Of a stretch of DNA of 64,000 nt, positions 63,941 through 64,000 are shown piece after piece; position 1 is the first letter of the stretch; every line of letters starts with the position of its first letter. The stretch is from Caballeronia choica (GTDB taxonomy: Bacteria > Pseudomonadota > Gammaproteobacteria > Burkholderiales > Burkholderiaceae). Made by a program: the position numbers and the translations under genes. Where the stretch lies: NCBI RefSeq assembly GCF_001544535.1, contig NZ_FCON02000011.1, forward strand, positions 56,652 through 120,651. Direction: 5' to 3'. Under the pieces are notes generated by a model, which did no database searches, had not been told where the DNA came from, and saw nothing but the letters and a program-made list of their open reading frames with translations.

Positions 63941-63976
63941 AATGTCCGCTTTTAGCCAAGTTCAAATGTCCGCTTT
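63941..63976. mobile_element. Possible IS21-type element end at window edge
   Basis: AATGTCCGCTTT occurs twice in direct orientation (63941-63952 and 63965-63976), 24 bp apart. Multiple short repeats of this kind near the tip are typical of IS21-family ends, and AATGTCCGCTT-like tips are familiar from proteobacterial IS21 elements. The transposase genes would lie beyond 64000. Confidence 0.4.
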
Positions 63977-64000
63977 CGGGCTCATCGTAAGCTGACCGGT

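Overview
The window is dense, GC-rich proteobacterial DNA. Gene content and protein style (benABCD/catABC, an AP-endonuclease/VOC fused dehydroshikimate dehydratase, several Liv/Dpp-type ABC operons, many LysR/MarR/AraC regulators) fit Burkholderiaceae, most likely the Paraburkholderia/Caballeronia/Burkholderia group. No rRNA, tRNA or CRISPR array was seen. The genes look chromosomal or megaplasmid-like and mostly catabolic.

Layout. 1-4500: the 5' end of a trypsin-like protease, an Ap4A phosphorylase, a DUF2306 membrane protein overlapping a LytS/LytTR two-component pair, and an NTF2-like protein. 4610-15003: a MarR regulator, an orphan IscS-type cysteine desulfurase, then an operon-like run of flavin reductase, HpaB-type flavin monooxygenase, cupin, amidase remnant, periplasmic binding protein, DUF2848 protein and LivGFHM transporter. 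This looks like uptake and oxidation of an unknown, probably aromatic, compound. 15207-35395: an amine/amino-acid-derivative region. It holds an AstE/AspA-like deacylase, GabD-type dehydrogenase, tartrate/D-malate dehydrogenase, Lrp regulator, class III aminotransferase, GhrA, GNAT, a second aldehyde dehydrogenase, a HAD hydrolase and an FAD amine oxidase. A tightly coupled run follows: DppA/B/C/DF-like transporter, a three-part [2Fe-2S]/FAD/FAD oxidoreductase (HcnABC / opine-oxidase / hydroxyproline-dehydrogenase type) and a short AraC regulator.

36013-37718 holds a Crp-like regulator, a tandem ACT-like protein and a small Cys-rich protein. 37747-46826 is the most unusual block. On the minus strand a sigma-54-type promoter precedes two genes that together resemble two-subunit ATP-citrate lyase (ATP-grasp/citrate-binding subunit and CoA-ligase/citrate-synthase-like subunit), a CitS-family 2-hydroxycarboxylate transporter, a DctB-like sensor kinase and a GAFTGA-containing sigma-54 activator. 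I read it as a self-regulated citrate uptake and cleavage module.

46985-55638 is a compact benzoate/catechol cluster: benE, catC, catB and catR leftward, then catA and benABCD rightward across a 175-bp control region. 55804-64000 holds a protein with two degenerate helix-turn-helix-like repeats, an orphan MreB paralogue, class I fructose-bisphosphate aldolase, dehydroshikimate dehydratase, a crotonase-family protein and a MarR regulator. The crotonase and MarR genes share TTCGyATGCGAA palindromes. At the right edge, direct repeats resemble the end of an IS21-type insertion sequence.

The aromatic routes fit together: benzoate to catechol to muconolactone, and dehydroshikimate to protocatechuate, both heading to beta-ketoadipate. 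catD and the later steps are not in the window. All family assignments are by reading motifs; no database search was run.
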